Positions 40,344-49,160 of a DNA stretch of 64,000 nt are shown here, in pieces; positions within the stretch are counted from its first letter, which is position 1, and each line of letters opens with the position of its first letter. The stretch is from assembly GCF_007989605.1 (NCBI RefSeq), contig NZ_BJUL01000003.1, positions 1-64,000 of the forward strand, given 5' to 3'. The notes below the pieces were generated by a model. The model searched no databases and was not told the origin of the DNA. It saw only the letters and a program-made list of their open reading frames with translations. This stretch comes from Vreelandella venusta. Lineage in GTDB: Bacteria; Pseudomonadota; Gammaproteobacteria; Pseudomonadales; Halomonadaceae. The position numbers were made by a program, and so were the translations under genes.

Positions 40344-40811
40344 ATGAAACGTTTACTACCTATTGCAGCATTAAGCATTCTTACGCTGGCAGGCTGCGCC
40401 AATACTGCGCCTTACTCAGGTGATGTGTATCGTGGTAATCAAGCGCAAACAGGCCAAAGCGTGACCTATGGAACCATCGTGGCGATCCGTCCTGTACAAA
40501 TCCAAGCAGACAGCCGTACGGGCAACCTGTTGGGTGGCGGCGGTGGTGCTGTCATTGGCGGTCTGCTGGGCAGTCAAGTTGGCGGTGGCTCTGGTCGTCA
40601 ACTAGCAACCGTTGCAGGCGCATTAGGTGGTGCAATTGCGGGTACCGCCGCGGAAGATCGCGCTAACCGTATCAGTGCGTTGGAAATGGAAATTCGTCGC
40701 GACGACGGCACAAATGTGATCGTGGTTCAAAGCGCTGACCGTCAATATCAAGCAGGCCAGCGTGTTCGCCTGATCGGTAGCGGCGCTAACTTAAGCGTAG
40801 CTCCGTACTAA
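40344..40811 (+). CDS. slyB: SlyB-like outer-membrane lipoprotein (glycine-zipper 2TM)
   Basis: The 155-aa product has a lipoprotein signal ending in LTLAGC, so Cys18 is the probable lipidated residue. A glycine-zipper double segment (about 62-100, with GGGGGAVIGGLLGSQVGGGSG) resembles SlyB and Pal-associated lipoproteins that guard outer-membrane proteins under stress. The ending with YQAGQRVRLIG is typical. ACTGGAGG precedes the ATG. It stands alone, with a terminator on each side. Confidence 0.88.
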   Translation: MKRLLPIAALSILTLAGCANTAPYSGDVYRGNQAQTGQSVTYGTIVAIRPVQIQADSRTGNLLGGGGGAVIGGLLGSQVGGGSGRQLATVAGALGGAIAGTAAEDRANRISALEMEIRRDDGTNVIVVQSADRQYQAGQRVRLIGSGANLSVAPY

Positions 40812-40863
40812 GCTCGTATTACCAAACGCTTCCTAGCCAGTAACACAGGTAGCGCCGTAATAG

Positions 40864-40901
40864 AAAAATGCCCGACCAAGTAAACTTGGTCGGGCATTTT
40901 T
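40864..40901. terminator. bidirectional terminator between slyB-like gene and small membrane gene
   Basis: A 17-bp perfect stem (AAAAATGCCCGACCAAG on the left arm) with loop TAAA has T-runs on both strands. Confidence 0.93.
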
Positions 40902-40933
40902 GTCGCCTTCGCTAATGGCTAACAAAGCATAAC

Positions 40934-41215
40934 TTAGTGAGCTACTTTATTACTCGCCCAACCTGCCAGCTTTGCGATTACCAAACCAATAATGGTCAAC
41001 AGAATAACGACCAGAAGGATATCGACTGGACGAATCAGCGTTGTAGCACCCAACACGGCTAATGCTGCCACCCATAAATAGCGGTTGTCGCCATGTGCTT
41101 TTAATACCTCAGGCAGCATTTTATCCAACCCCTGGCTGACACTGCTATCCCAGCGTTTGTTCGCAAAGTAGGCAATTAGCACAAAGGCGATAACCCAAAT
41201 CAAGAAGATTGTCAT
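40934..41215 (-). CDS. small membrane protein of unknown function
   Basis: The 93-aa product has a hydrophobic N-terminal segment (about 2-18), a polar middle with RWDSSVSQGLDKML, and two close hydrophobic segments (about 47-60 and 64-86). It matches no family I recognise. TGGAG lies ahead of the ATG, and the gene shares a terminator with the slyB-like gene. It is divergent from slyD with 179 bp between starts. Coding seems real because of the ribosome binding site, the length and the terminator. Confidence 0.7.
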   Translation of the reverse strand: MTIFLIWVIAFVLIAYFANKRWDSSVSQGLDKMLPEVLKAHGDNRYLWVAALAVLGATTLIRPVDILLVVILLTIIGLVIAKLAGWASNKVAH

Positions 41216-41394
41216 AACCAGCTCCAGTGAATGTTGTCTAAAGGGGGAAAAGAAGTTGTCGTAGGGTATCCCCGGTTACCCCGTGGCGCAATAGCGCCAA
41301 AGGAGTGGGAGGAGGAAAAAGCCTGCTTACCCCCTGACAAGCAAGCTTTCACGCGTTACCATGTTGGGACATGCACTCACCGAAAGGTTATTAA

Positions 41395-41877
41395 ATGCAA
41401 ATTGCGCAAAACTCGGTTGTCGCGTTCCACTACACCCTGACCAATGATGCAGGTGAAGTGCTAGACAGTTCCGAAGGCCGTGAGCCGCTGACGTATCTAC
41501 ACGGCGCTGGCAACATTATTCCAGGTCTGGAAAAAGAACTCGAAGGCCGTACCGAAGGCGATAAGCTGAACGTAAAAGTAACCCCAGAAGAGGGCTACGG
41601 CGAAGTTCAAGAACAGCTTATGCAAGAAGTACCTCGCGATGCGTTCCAAGGTGTTGAAAGCATTGAGCCGGGCATGCAGTTCCAAGCCCAGACTCAAGGT
41701 GGCCCGCTGATGGTTACTGTCAAGAAAGTTGAAGGTGATACTGTTGTCGTTGACGGCAACCACCCGCTGGCTGGCCAGCATCTTAACTTCGACGTTGAGA
41801 TTGCCACCGTTCGTGAAGCGAGCCAGGAAGAAGTCGAGCACGGTCATGTGCACGGCGAAGGCGGCGTAGAGCACTAA
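41395..41877 (+). CDS. slyD: FKBP-type peptidyl-prolyl isomerase SlyD
   Basis: SlyD is a cytoplasmic prolyl isomerase and chaperone that also binds nickel in many bacteria. The 160-aa protein has the split FKBP domain: VVAFHYTLTNDAGEVLDSS, LTYLHGAGNIIPGLEKEL, an inserted IF chaperone flap (about 70-125) and NHPLAGQHLNFDVEI. The C-terminal tail has four histidines (HGHVHGEGGVEH), shorter than the E. coli metal tail. AAAGG precedes the ATG. Lying next to nikR and the nickel transporter suggests a shared metal theme. Confidence 0.93.
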   Translation: MQIAQNSVVAFHYTLTNDAGEVLDSSEGREPLTYLHGAGNIIPGLEKELEGRTEGDKLNVKVTPEEGYGEVQEQLMQEVPRDAFQGVESIEPGMQFQAQTQGGPLMVTVKKVEGDTVVVDGNHPLAGQHLNFDVEIATVREASQEEVEHGHVHGEGGVEH

Positions 41878-41897
41878 GTTGCTTAACGCGTGCTTAT

Positions 41898-41921
41898 GGG
41901 CGGCCTAGGGCCGCCCTTTTT
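41898..41921 (+). terminator. terminator between slyD and nikR
   Basis: GGGCGGC/GCCGCCC hairpin followed by TTTTTAAT. Confidence 0.88.
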
Positions 41922-41939
41922 AATGGACGCTTCCCTAGA

Positions 41940-42341
41940 TTACTCCTCAGGGATAATCACTAACTGTCCATAGCGCACACTACGTGACGATGTCACTTCA
42001 TCAGAGAACTGCTTCAAGGCACTACCCTGCCCTTTTAGTAGCGCCACTTCCAAGCAGCTATCATGATTAATATGCACATGAAGCGTCGATAGCGTTAGAT
42101 CATGATGATCATGGAAGTGTCGGGTTAAGCGTTTCGATAAATCTCGCGCCGCATGATCGTACACATAGACGAGCGCGCCCATACATGGCGCCTCAGGCGC
42201 AACCTCCTCTTTAGCCTGCTTTAATCCACTGCGTGTTAAATCGCGTATCGCCTCTGAGCGGTTTTGGTAGCCGCGCGCATGCATCAATGCATCGACCTCG
42301 CTCAGCAGTTCCTCGTCCAGCGTTACCGTTACCCGTTGCAT
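41940..42341 (-). CDS. nikR: nickel-responsive repressor NikR
   Basis: NikR is a ribbon-helix-helix repressor that shuts off nickel uptake when nickel is plentiful. The 133-aa protein begins MQRVTVTLDEELL and has the RHH domain with NRSEAIRDLTRSGL, then the ACT-like domain. All four high-affinity nickel ligands line up with E. coli NikR: His77, His88, His90 (LHVH) and Cys96. TTAGGAGAG precedes the ATG; a longer open frame upstream crosses the operator and is not real. It is divergent from nikABCDE. Confidence 0.97.
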   Translation of the reverse strand: MQRVTVTLDEELLSEVDALMHARGYQNRSEAIRDLTRSGLKQAKEEVAPEAPCMGALVYVYDHAARDLSKRLTRHFHDHHDLTLSTLHVHINHDSCLEVALLKGQGSALKQFSDEVTSSRSVRYGQLVIIPEE

Positions 42342-42398
42342 ATTCTCTCCTAAACTAACGCCGCAAGCGCGGTGCTGCCATGACTTCCAGACCTTAAA

Positions 42399-42426
42399 GT
42401 ATGATGTTATTGTAAAAACATCACAC
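42399..42426. promoter_or_regulatory. NikR operator
   Basis: GTATGA-N16-TCACAC matches the known NikR consensus GTATGA-N16-TCATAC at 11 of 12 positions. The dyad extends to GTATGATGT/ACATCACAC. It lies between nikR and nikA, 21 bp ahead of the nikA ATG, so it can block the transporter promoter and possibly nikR itself. Confidence 0.9.
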
Positions 42427-42447
42427 TGCTGGTTTCTGGGATATCTT

Positions 42448-44028
42448 ATGCGTCGTACTATCTTACTGGGTCTGGCGGCTACATGCGTCGCGTTTAGCAC
42501 GCCGGCCTTCAGCAAAGAGCAATTGGTTTTGGCAATCGGCGGAGAACCCGAGCAAGGGTTCGATCCATTGCTTGGCTGGGGCCAGTACGGTAGTCCGCTT
42601 TTTCAATCAACGTTGCTAACCCGCGGACGTGAACTTACGCCAGAAGCCGGATTGGCTACCACGTGGACACTGTCAGAAGACCGACTCACTTGGATACTCA
42701 CTCTGCGCGATGATGCCCGCTTTAGTGACGGCACACCGCTGACTGCCAAGGATGTTGCCTACACCTTTAATGCCGCAAAGCAAGCCGGTGGCCGAGCCGA
42801 TTTAAGCGCACTGAACAAAGCCCGCGCCATCGATAATACGACCGTGGAACTGTCTTTAAACGCGCCGCGGATTACCTTCATCGATCAGTTAATGACGCTT
42901 GGTATCGTTCCAGACGCTAACAGAGAAAACGGTTATCGCGAAGGGTACGGTAGACAGCCGCTGGGCTCAGGTCCTTATCGGCTAGTCGAATGGCAAGAGG
43001 GCGAGCAACTAATTGTTGAGCGGAACCCCTACTTCCATGGCCCTTTACCGGCCTTTGAGCGACTGGTGTTTGTATTTACTGGCGAAGAGGCTACGTTAAG
43101 CGCGGCCCATGCAGGGGAGCTCGACCTTGCCGCTGTGCCACCGGCACTCGCCACCAACTTGCCAAGCGATATGCAGCGCATCGTCATGGAAAGCGTCGAT
43201 AATCGAGGTATTTTGTTTCCTATGCAGCCTGCTACGGGCGAGCAGTCTGCGTCTGGCGCGCCTATTGGTAACGATGTTACTGCCGATAGTGCGATACGCC
43301 GGGCGGTCAATCTTGCCCTTGATCGAAATACCCTCGTTGACGTCGCCCTTAATGGCTTTGGGCGCCCCGCATTTGGCCCTGCCGATGGGCTACCCTGGAG
43401 TCTGGATGACGAAGCCTTTACAGCGCCCGACATCGACCGTGCCAATGCGCTACTCGATGCAGCAGACTGGGAGCGTCGTGCCGACGGGCTACGCTATAAA
43501 AACGACCAGCCCGCTCGTTTTCGCTTGACCTACCCTGCCAGCGACACCACTCGCCAACTGCTTGCTCAGGTAAGCGCCGAAATGGTACGTCCGCTGGGCA
43601 TTGAGATGCAGCCGACAGGCCGTCACTGGGACGAAATACAGCGCGAAGCACTGCACCAAGACGCCATCGTCTTTGGCTTTGGCAGCCACAGCCCACAAGA
43701 GGTGTACTACCTATTTCATAGCCAGCACGCGGGGTTTGGCTTCTATAACAGTGGCTACTACTCAAACGCGACAGTTGATAGCCACCTAGAGGCCGCTCAA
43801 GCGGCGGCAGGGGCAGAAGAAGCGAACCGTCACTGGCAAGCCGCCCAGTGGGATGGCAACACGGGCTATGGCTTTAGGGGCGATACTAGCTGGGCATGGA
43901 TGGTTAACCTAGCCCATGTATATGCAGCCAACACCTGCCTGGACCTTGGGGAATTAGGCATTGCGCCTCACGGCCACGGCTGGCCGGTTACCGCCAACCT
44001 ACTTGAATGGCGCTGGACGTGCGATTGA
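42448..44028 (+). CDS. nikA: nickel ABC transporter substrate-binding protein (NikA-like)
   Basis: This periplasmic binding protein of family SBP_bac_5 should present nickel, perhaps as a chelate, to NikBC. The 526-aa precursor has a signal peptide with likely cleavage after PAFS (about residue 22), then LVLAIGGEPEQGFDP, WTLSEDRLTWILTLRDDARFSDGTPLTAKDVAYTF and the GSGPYRL and ERNPYFHG motifs. The nickel role comes from the upstream NikR operator and nikR; peptide or opine-type ligands are alternatives. It overlaps nikB and heads a five-gene operon. Confidence 0.88.
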   Translation: MRRTILLGLAATCVAFSTPAFSKEQLVLAIGGEPEQGFDPLLGWGQYGSPLFQSTLLTRGRELTPEAGLATTWTLSEDRLTWILTLRDDARFSDGTPLTAKDVAYTFNAAKQAGGRADLSALNKARAIDNTTVELSLNAPRITFIDQLMTLGIVPDANRENGYREGYGRQPLGSGPYRLVEWQEGEQLIVERNPYFHGPLPAFERLVFVFTGEEATLSAAHAGELDLAAVPPALATNLPSDMQRIVMESVDNRGILFPMQPATGEQSASGAPIGNDVTADSAIRRAVNLALDRNTLVDVALNGFGRPAFGPADGLPWSLDDEAFTAPDIDRANALLDAADWERRADGLRYKNDQPARFRLTYPASDTTRQLLAQVSAEMVRPLGIEMQPTGRHWDEIQREALHQDAIVFGFGSHSPQEVYYLFHSQHAGFGFYNSGYYSNATVDSHLEAAQAAAGAEEANRHWQAAQWDGNTGYGFRGDTSWAWMVNLAHVYAANTCLDLGELGIAPHGHGWPVTANLLEWRWTCD

Positions 44029-44999
44029 TTAAGATACTGGCAAGCCGTTTAATACGCCTTGCGTTGGTATTGCTGTGCGTCGCTATAGTGACGTTTGGGT
44101 TAGTCATGCTGTCGCCTATTGACCCTGTAGATGCCTACCTTGGCCCTCAAATGGCACAGGTAAGCCCCGAACAACGTGCTCTGATCGCTGAAAGGTGGGG
44201 CTTTGATGCCTCGCCTGCCGTTCAATTTGGTCATTGGCTGAGCCAATTGCTAAGTGGCGAGTTAGGCTGGAGCCACATCTACAATCAACCGGTTAGCGAA
44301 GTTATCAGTCAGCGTTTCCAACGCTCTTTTATCTTGCTGAGTAGTGCTTGGCTAATGTCGCTGCTTGTTGGCTTTGCGCTTGGCGTCATCGCCGGTGCGA
44401 AAGAAGGCTCACTGCTTGACCGGCTGATTAGCGGCTACGCCTATGTCACCGCCTCAACGCCTGCGTTTTGGCTTGGCATGCTGGCAGTACTGCTATTCTC
44501 CGTTTATCTCGGCTGGGCTCCAACCTGCTGCGCCGGACCGGTTGGCATACTCAACCAAGACGTTAGCATGCTGACTCGATTGCACCACTTAGTATTACCC
44601 ATGATGACACTGGCTCTGCTAGGTATCGCCACCATCACCCTTCATACCCGCGCACGCATGATAGCGCTGATGAACTCCGATATCGCCCTTCACGCTTTTG
44701 CCCAAGGAGCCAGCCGCTCAGATATCGCTTGGCGCCATGGCCTACGTCACGCCAGCCTCCCGGCACTAACACTCGCTTTTGCTTCGCTGGGAGAGCTGTT
44801 TGGCGGCTCAATCTTAATTGAGCAGGTATTTGCCTACCCCGGCCTTGGACAAGCCACTGTTGAAGCAGGACTACGTAGTGATGTTCCGCTACTACTTGGG
44901 ATAGCGCTGTTTACCGCGCTGTTTGTCAGTGTCGGAAATCTAATCGCAGATAGCCTGTATCCACTAATCGACCCACGCATGGCACAGGAACAGCCATGA
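44007..44999 (+). CDS. nikB: nickel ABC transporter permease NikB
   Basis: This is an inner-membrane permease of the DppB/OppB class (330 aa, about six membrane segments). It has an N-terminal segment RLIRLALVLLCVAIVTFGLVML, the SPIDPVDAYLG motif and the ATP-subunit contact loop QGASRSDIAWRHGLRHASLPALT, ending with IEQVFAYPGLGQATVEA. The ATG at 44007 overlaps the nikA end by 22 bp. In-frame GTG (44019) and TTG (44025) are alternative starts, and no ribosome binding site decides. It is coupled to nikC by ATGA overlap. Confidence 0.9.
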   Translation: MALDVRLIKILASRLIRLALVLLCVAIVTFGLVMLSPIDPVDAYLGPQMAQVSPEQRALIAERWGFDASPAVQFGHWLSQLLSGELGWSHIYNQPVSEVISQRFQRSFILLSSAWLMSLLVGFALGVIAGAKEGSLLDRLISGYAYVTASTPAFWLGMLAVLLFSVYLGWAPTCCAGPVGILNQDVSMLTRLHHLVLPMMTLALLGIATITLHTRARMIALMNSDIALHAFAQGASRSDIAWRHGLRHASLPALTLAFASLGELFGGSILIEQVFAYPGLGQATVEAGLRSDVPLLLGIALFTALFVSVGNLIADSLYPLIDPRMAQEQP

Positions 45000-45796
45000 G
45001 CATGACCCAACCACGCATAGCCGCCGCTGGCTATATTAGCCTTCTACTTATCATGTTGGTTGTGCTGTTAAGTAGCTCATGGTGGGCAGGCCCTAGCGCG
45101 ACACCAATGCAGTTTGATGCGCGCCTTATGCCACCAAGCACCAGCCATTGGCTGGGTACCGATGCTTTGGGACGCGAGCTATGGATGCGTACACTGGCTG
45201 GATTAAGGCTCAGCTTTTGGGTAGGGCTAAGTGCTGCGCTACTCGGCACACTCATTGCGTTAACGCTCGCGACGCTGGCGACACTTTCAACCACGTTAGA
45301 TACGCTCGTTAGCCTGCTGATTGACACCCTGTTAAGCGTACCGCATCTGATATTACTACTCCTGTTAGCTTTTGCTTTAGGTGGTGGTACACAGGCAGTG
45401 ATTATTGCCGTTGCACTTACCCATTGGCCAAGTTTAGCCAGGATACTAAGAGCGGAACTCTTTTCCCTACGCCATGCCCCCTACGTTGCTATTTCCCAGG
45501 CACTAGGAAAAAGCCGTGGTTTTATTTTAGTACGCCACTTACTCCCCCATTTAATTCCCCAATGTATTGTTGGCGCGCTATTGCTATTTCCTCACGCCAT
45601 TCTGCATGAAGCCGCACTGACTTTTCTGGGCGTAGGGTTAGACCCAACCCAACCCGCTATCGGGGTATTACTCGCCGATGCTATGCGCTACTTAACCGGA
45701 GGCTTTTGGTGGTTAGGAGTATTCCCAGGCCTGGGATTACTGCTGATGGTGCTATCGATTGATCGTTTAGCGGTGCAATTGCGTCGCGCTCTATAA
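44996..45796 (+). CDS. nikC: nickel ABC transporter permease NikC
   Basis: This second permease (266 aa) is of the DppC/OppC class with about six membrane segments. It has HWLGTDALGRELWMRTLAGLR, typical of the family, and the coupling loop ISQALGKSRGFILVRHLLPHLIPQC. The end FLGVGLDPTQPAIGVLLADAM is also characteristic. Its ATG overlaps the nikB stop by four bases, and nikD follows after 15 bp with GGGAGGA in the gap. Confidence 0.92.
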   Translation: MSMTQPRIAAAGYISLLLIMLVVLLSSSWWAGPSATPMQFDARLMPPSTSHWLGTDALGRELWMRTLAGLRLSFWVGLSAALLGTLIALTLATLATLSTTLDTLVSLLIDTLLSVPHLILLLLLAFALGGGTQAVIIAVALTHWPSLARILRAELFSLRHAPYVAISQALGKSRGFILVRHLLPHLIPQCIVGALLLFPHAILHEAALTFLGVGLDPTQPAIGVLLADAMRYLTGGFWWLGVFPGLGLLLMVLSIDRLAVQLRRAL

Positions 45797-45811
45797 CGGG
45801 AGGAAGCAAGC

Positions 45812-46666
45812 ATGCTGGATATAGAGAATCTGACGCTGCAATTACCCTACTACCAGCACTGGTGGCTACGTGCGTGGACCACCTGCATTGATAACCTGTC
45901 GTTAAGCATACAACCCGGTGAAGTACATGCCGTCATTGGTGCATCCGGCGCCGGAAAAAGCCTGCTAGCTTACACAATTATGGGATTGCTACCCGAAGGG
46001 GCAAAAACCAGTGGTCAGCTATTTTTTAAAGATGCGCCATTGACCGCTGAACGCCAGCGCCAGCTCAGAGGCCGCCAGCTGGGCCTCATTCCGCAATCAC
46101 TTAATGCCCTAGACCCACTCGCCAGCAGTCAACGCCAAGTTAGTTGGGCGGCTCGCCGGGCAGGGCAAAGCAAAACCGTCGCTTGGCACAGCGCAGAGCG
46201 GGCACTCAATCATTATCAGCTCAGTCATCACGCTCAGCGGGCATACCCCCACCAGCTTTCAGGCGGTATGGCACGGCGTGTTTTAGCCGCCATGGCCCAA
46301 ATCGGCAACGCCAGCCTAATTATTGCCGACGAACCAAGCGTAGGTTTGGACCCTCAACAGCGCGACCGTGTATTGGCCTCTCTGAAGGCACTCGCGCTTG
46401 AAGGAAAGGCCGTCATGCTAATTACCCACGATTTGCGCCACGCGTTGCCCATCGCCGACCATGTAACGATACTGCGCCAGGGGAAGTGTATCGAAGCGAC
46501 TCCTGCCACTGCCTTTCAAGGCAATGGGAAACAGCTTAAAAGCACCTATGCCTGCGCGCTATGGAATGCACTACCAGATAACACCTTTAGCGCTCAGGTG
46601 CCTATTAACGAGCGCGGCCCCCATACGGATGCCGTTGACCTAGCTAAGGAGTCAATCCTTGCTTGA
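45812..46666 (+). CDS. nikD: nickel ABC transporter ATP-binding protein NikD
   Basis: This is a 284-aa ATPase subunit of the peptide/nickel transporter class. Walker A is GASGAGKS, the Q-loop region reads LIPQSLNALDP, the ABC signature is LSGGMARRV (most relatives have LSGGxxQR), Walker B is LIIADEPSVGLD, and the switch histidine is in LITHDLRHAL. It ends with a short variable tail. The stop overlaps the start of nikE by eight bases. Confidence 0.9.
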   Translation: MLDIENLTLQLPYYQHWWLRAWTTCIDNLSLSIQPGEVHAVIGASGAGKSLLAYTIMGLLPEGAKTSGQLFFKDAPLTAERQRQLRGRQLGLIPQSLNALDPLASSQRQVSWAARRAGQSKTVAWHSAERALNHYQLSHHAQRAYPHQLSGGMARRVLAAMAQIGNASLIIADEPSVGLDPQQRDRVLASLKALALEGKAVMLITHDLRHALPIADHVTILRQGKCIEATPATAFQGNGKQLKSTYACALWNALPDNTFSAQVPINERGPHTDAVDLAKESILA

Positions 46667-47300
46667 AGCACGAAAAATCACCTTTGGCTTCCGTTCTCAA
46701 GCACCACTATTAACGCAACTTTCGCTATCACTTGAGCGGGGAGAATGGCTGGGGCTAAGCGGTGACTCAGGGGCAGGCAAGTCTACGCTGGGAAAACTCT
46801 TGGCTGGCTTACTGCAGCCACAGCAGGGGGAGATTTATGCCGATGATAAGCCACTCCCTTCCCGTGGACTGCGGCCGGTACAGTGGCTACCGCAATCACC
46901 GGAACTTGCCGTCAACCCACGTTGGCGAGTAAAGAACATACTCTGCGAAGCATGGTGCCCTTCCGCATCATTAATGCAAGACTTTGGCATCCAACCTGAT
47001 TGGCTATCGCGGTTTCCAACCACCTTGTCTGGAGGAGAATTACAGCGGGTATGCGTATTGCGAGCGTTAGCCCCGGGGGTGCGCTACCTGATCGCTGATG
47101 AAATCTCGACCATGCTCGATCCTATCACCCAAGTGGAGCTATGGCAGGCAATAAGAAAAGTGGCTGATCGCCAGCAACTTGGCGTGTTAGTGATCAGTCA
47201 TGACGCAGCACTGCTAGCGCGATTGTGTACTCGCCGCCTCCATTTACAAGGCACACTTAATGCCGTTCACGACGTTCGAAGCGCCTTAAACCAATGCTAA
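46659..47300 (+). CDS. nikE: nickel ABC transporter ATP-binding protein NikE
   Basis: The second ATPase subunit (213 aa) has Walker A GDSGAGKST, Q-loop WLPQSPELAVNP, signature LSGGELQRV, Walker B LIADEISTMLD and switch region VISHDAALL. It is shorter than E. coli NikE (268 aa) and ends just after the nucleotide-binding domain. The start is TTG with AAGGA eight bases ahead. Its last 44 bases overlap the end of the convergent MFS gene, so no terminator fits between them. Confidence 0.88.
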   Translation: MLEARKITFGFRSQAPLLTQLSLSLERGEWLGLSGDSGAGKSTLGKLLAGLLQPQQGEIYADDKPLPSRGLRPVQWLPQSPELAVNPRWRVKNILCEAWCPSASLMQDFGIQPDWLSRFPTTLSGGELQRVCVLRALAPGVRYLIADEISTMLDPITQVELWQAIRKVADRQQLGVLVISHDAALLARLCTRRLHLQGTLNAVHDVRSALNQC

Positions 47301-48444
47301 TAATTAGCGTAACGCTAAGCAGCAGCCAAGATCCCAACGCGATGCCCTGCCACTGCGCCCAGCGCCAAAATGGCTCTAACCAGAATCCACCAACACTTGC
47401 CCCGAGGTAGTAAAATACCAAGTAAAGCGCTGAGGCACTGCCCCTAGCACCCTGTGCATAGCGACCCACCCAGCTAGAGGCCAAAGAGTGTGCTAAGAAA
47501 AACCCAAATGCGTTAATGGTGAGACCAACAATAATCAGCGGCAGAGCGTTGGCCAGCGTTACCGCCGTGCCTAGCATCAAAATTAAGATACCCACGCTCA
47601 TACAGCTCGCGGGTGAAAAACGATCGGCTAATCGACCTGATAGCGTAGAACCCAACGTCCCCCCCAGATACGTCAGGAAAATCAGCCCCAAGCTGCTAGC
47701 CGCTAATTGATACGGCTCACCCGCTAAACGGAACGTGATATAGCTGTACTGATTGATAAAAATAAGGAAGTTAATTCCGCCCAGGCAATAAGCGGCCAAC
47801 AACACCGGCGTGCGTAGGTGCCCGAGCAGATCTCCGGCCGCTTGGCGAAATTTAAACCGCTTGGCTGTAAAGGCTCGACTATTAGGTAGCAGTCGCCAAA
47901 AAACCGCGCACCCGGCGACCGTCATGATTCCTACCGCTAAAAATGCCGCCGTGGGGCCGCCTATGGCCGCCGCGCCACCGCCTACAATTCGGCCACTAAT
48001 ACCGCCCAGTGAATTGGCGCCAATATACAAACCAACCGCACTGAGCAAAGCAGGCTTCTCAAATTCATCCCCCATCCATGCAATCGCAACGGCTGGCAAC
48101 CCACCCAGCACGAACCCCTGCAGTAAACGCAGCAATAATAAGCTTTCGAAGGTAGGTGCAAACGCCAATGCAAGGGAAAGGCCGCCGGCTAGTAGCAACG
48201 TAATGCGCATAATAGCCTCACGGCCAATCGCATCAGAAAGGGGGCCAAATACGAGTAGCGCGAAAGCCAGGGAAAGCGTGGAGGCGGACATCAAAAAACT
48301 AACACCTAAGGTAGATACTCCATAGGTGTCCTTCAGCCCGGGTAGCAGCGGTTGCGGGACATATAAATTGATAAAAACAAGGAACGACCCTAGACAAAGA
48401 GCCGCAGTCGCGCGCCACCAGGCGCGCGTTCTAGCCTCAATCAT
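47257..48444 (-). CDS. MFS transporter (YnfM-like)
   Basis: This is a 395-aa major facilitator protein with about 12 membrane segments. The MFS motif A appears as GPLSDAIGREAIM between segments 2 and 3, and a second copy as SGRLADRFSPASCM in the middle. The N-terminal FINLYVPQPLLPGLKDTYGVS resembles the YnfM/YdhP arabinose-efflux-like group. Substrate is unknown. Next to a nickel importer an efflux role is possible but not supported by motifs. The gene ends inside nikE on the opposite strand. Confidence 0.88.
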   Translation of the reverse strand: MIEARTRAWWRATAALCLGSFLVFINLYVPQPLLPGLKDTYGVSTLGVSFLMSASTLSLAFALLVFGPLSDAIGREAIMRITLLLAGGLSLALAFAPTFESLLLLRLLQGFVLGGLPAVAIAWMGDEFEKPALLSAVGLYIGANSLGGISGRIVGGGAAAIGGPTAAFLAVGIMTVAGCAVFWRLLPNSRAFTAKRFKFRQAAGDLLGHLRTPVLLAAYCLGGINFLIFINQYSYITFRLAGEPYQLAASSLGLIFLTYLGGTLGSTLSGRLADRFSPASCMSVGILILMLGTAVTLANALPLIIVGLTINAFGFFLAHSLASSWVGRYAQGARGSASALYLVFYYLGASVGGFWLEPFWRWAQWQGIALGSWLLLSVTLIISIGLRRFERRERH

Positions 48445-48480
48445 GTGATGTCCACACTATGCAAAACTGATCGCAGACAT

Positions 48481-49119
48481 TTACGGCATATAGCGGTTAC
48501 TTAGCTGGGCTAAGTTGGTCGGCTCTAGCGCGCGCCGAGCCTGCCAATAGTAGCGCTTCCAGTAGCTGTTATCCAAACGAGAAATCATTACGCCTTTGGA
48601 AGAGGACGCGTGTAAAAAACGGCCATCCCCTACATAAATGCCCACATGGTTGTATCGACCTGGAGGGCGGAAGAAGACCAGATCGCCCGCCTGTAGCTCT
48701 TGGCGGTCGATCGGGCGTCCCTCATGTACTTGATCATAGGTAGAGCGTGGCAATTCTAAATTAAACGTGTCACGAAACACATTTCTTACCAGAGCAGAGC
48801 AATCAATGCCTTGTTCCGAGGTACCGCCAATACGGTACGGCGTCCCAGCCCATCGCTGATGTTGTTCTAACAGCGCTTGGCGAATGATCGTAGGTGGCGG
48901 CGTCTGAAGGCTACGCAGTTGGCCAGTGGCGTTACTGACCGGGGACATTGCAAGGTTTTCACCTTCTGCCAATCCCGGCAGCGCCATTGAGAAATAATTC
49001 TCGGGAGGCTCCATGCCCTGGCGTGAGGCAGCGCCCGCACAACCAGTTAAAACAGCGACAACAGCACAAACACTTACAACACGGACAGCGGTCACAGCGG
49101 GGTGTGGCGACGCAACCAT
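48481..49119 (-). CDS. NlpC/P60 family lipoprotein endopeptidase
   Basis: This 212-aa protein should cut peptide cross-links in the cell wall, like MepS (Spr). The signal ends in VLTGC, so Cys27 is probably lipidated. The C-terminal NlpC/P60 domain has catalytic Cys107 in GIDCSAL, His158 in YNHVGIYVG and His170 in RFLHAS, with PRSTYDQ and AGDLVFF between. GAGG lies eight bases before the ATG. It lies downstream of the 821-aa gene, with an AT-rich inverted repeat in the gap. Confidence 0.92.
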   Translation of the reverse strand: MVASPHPAVTAVRVVSVCAVVAVLTGCAGAASRQGMEPPENYFSMALPGLAEGENLAMSPVSNATGQLRSLQTPPPTIIRQALLEQHQRWAGTPYRIGGTSEQGIDCSALVRNVFRDTFNLELPRSTYDQVHEGRPIDRQELQAGDLVFFRPPGRYNHVGIYVGDGRFLHASSSKGVMISRLDNSYWKRYYWQARRALEPTNLAQLSNRYMP

Positions 49120-49160
49120 GCGATTAACCTCGTAACAATAAAAATATTTAATGGGAATGA

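Noticed and set aside
41231..41440. 69-codon open frame ahead of slyD
   Set aside because: It overlaps the slyD start in another frame and lacks a ribosome binding site.
42342..42515. Upstream extension of nikR to give 191 residues
   Set aside because: It would run through the NikR operator and the start of nikA; the ATG at 42341 has a strong ribosome binding site and matches known NikR N-termini.
47810..48325. 171-codon open frame antisense to the MFS gene
   Set aside because: It is the usual shadow of a membrane-protein gene, rich in Ser and Pro, with no signals.
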